Assembly (NCBI RefSeq): GCF_000024605.1
Contig: NC_013385.1
Coordinates: 1,049,501 to 1,113,500 of the forward strand
Source: Ammonifex degensii KC4
GTDB taxonomy: Bacteria > Bacillota > Desulfotomaculia > Desulfotomaculales > Ammonificaceae
Length of the DNA stretch: 64,000 nucleotides
Reading direction: 5' to 3'
Part shown: in pieces, positions 63,334-64,000 of the stretch
How the letters are laid out: each line of letters begins with the position of its first letter
Numbering within the stretch: the stretch's first letter is position 1
Program-made: the position numbers and the translations under genes
The notes under the pieces: model-generated
What the model was told of the DNA's origin: nothing
The model's database searches: none
Seen by the model: the letters and a program-made list of their open reading frames with translations, nothing else

Positions 63334-64000
63334 TTGCGGGAAGAGCTCAAAGGACGGAACATAAGGATAGTGGACACCACCTTGCGGGATGGGGAGCAGA
63401 CGGCGGGCGTGGTCTTCTCCAACTTGGAGAAGCTACGCATCGCCAAGATGCTGGACGAGATAGGGGTGCACCAGATAGAAGCGGGCATCCCGGTCATGGG
63501 AGGGGACGAGGCCGAAGCCATCAAACAGATCTGCCGGGCGGGGCTTAAGGCCAGCATCATGGGCTGGAACCGGCCGGTCATCAAGGACCTGGAAGCTTCT
63601 TTAGCTTGCGGCGTGGACGCAGTAGCAATTTCTATTTCCACCTCGGATATCCACATCGAGCACAAGCTGCGGGCTACGCGAGAGTGGGTTGTCGAGAAAA
63701 TGGTAGAGGCGGTGCACTTCGCCAAAAAGCATGGACTTTACGTTTCGGTAAACGCCGAGGACGCTTCCCGCAGCGACATGGAGTTTCTCATCGCTTTTGC
63801 CCGAGCGGCCAAAGAGGCAGGGGCCGACCGGCTGCGCTACTGCGACACCGTGGGGGTGCTCGATCCCTTCACCACTTACGAGAACATTAAGAGACTCGTA
63901 AGCGAAGTAGGGCTTCCCATCGAGATGCACACTCACAACGACTTCGGCATGGCCACCGCCAACGCCCTGGCTGGAGTGCTGGCCGGCGCCGACTGGATAG
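63334..64000 (+). CDS. Homocitrate synthase-like (NifV / LeuA family), partial
   Basis: The first 222 residues of a DRE-TIM metallolyase; the gene runs off the right edge. The N-terminus has RIVDTTLRDGEQTAGVVFSN, the family's metal-binding and catalytic Arg-Asp motif, later DAVAISISTSDIHIEHKLRA, AEDASRSDMEFL and IEMHTHNDFGMATANALAG, with the HxH metal site. The pattern is closer to NifV-type homocitrate synthases than to isopropylmalate synthases. Start TTG 63334, behind GGGGGTGG. Confidence 0.82.
   Translation, partial: MREELKGRNIRIVDTTLRDGEQTAGVVFSNLEKLRIAKMLDEIGVHQIEAGIPVMGGDEAEAIKQICRAGLKASIMGWNRPVIKDLEASLACGVDAVAISISTSDIHIEHKLRATREWVVEKMVEAVHFAKKHGLYVSVNAEDASRSDMEFLIAFARAAKEAGADRLRYCDTVGVLDPFTTYENIKRLVSEVGLPIEMHTHNDFGMATANALAGVLAGADWI

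Overview
The window looks like chromosome of a thermophilic, anaerobic, sulfate- or sulfur-reducing Firmicute of the Ammonifex/Moorella kind. This is inferred from GC-rich coding with many GTG and TTG starts, a monoderm-type Tad pilus operon with no secretin, a SigI/RsgI pair, PrkA/YhbH, and an aprBA plus qmoABC set for dissimilatory sulfate reduction. Species cannot be fixed from the sequence alone.

Layout. 1-12.8 kb: a CGGC protein, a glycosyltransferase, a DegS/DegU-type two-component pair and a complete Tad/Flp pilus operon (flp, prepilin peptidase, TadE, TadG, CpaB, CpaE with a receiver domain, TadA, TadB, TadC), then DUF192, nitroreductase and alcohol dehydrogenase genes. 12.8-16.3 kb: DUF763 protein (minus), sigI-rsgI and a rhomboid protease. 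16.3-18.8 kb (minus): a CBM protein, a BNR-repeat exported protein and a small exported protein.

18.8-30.5 kb is an accessory, decaying region. It holds three forms of one IS481-like element (one with a frameshifted transposase, one internally deleted to 197 bp, one nested by a tnpB), a vapBC pair, broken mntA/hepT, fragments of GAF- and LuxR-type regulators, and a TetR/MFS/UbiA operon whose MFS gene is broken by a 22-bp tandem duplication. Its most striking feature is a promoter plus leader plus signal-peptide block present twice in inverted orientation (about 18.78-19.07 and 27.56-27.88 kb). The non-coding part is about 97% identical, but the blocks sit in front of unrelated exported cargo genes. 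A weaker third copy lies at 25.73-25.83 kb. 30.5-32.65 kb: tRNA-Gln and tRNA-Glu, a terminator, and a group II intron with its maturase inserted directly behind that terminator.

32.7-64 kb is mostly core genome: metK and a thioesterase; prkA-yhbH; an FMN dehydrogenase and hsp20 (minus); qmoABC and aprBA (minus), the electron-transfer module for APS reduction; htpX; an IS200/IS605 element whose tnpB is frameshifted in a G7 run; a phosphodiester glycosidase; a NifX-like/ferredoxin-ParA cluster with a DUF5320 gene; pcrA-amj-ligA; gatCAB; and the start of a homocitrate-synthase-like gene that runs off the window. No CRISPR array or rRNA was seen.
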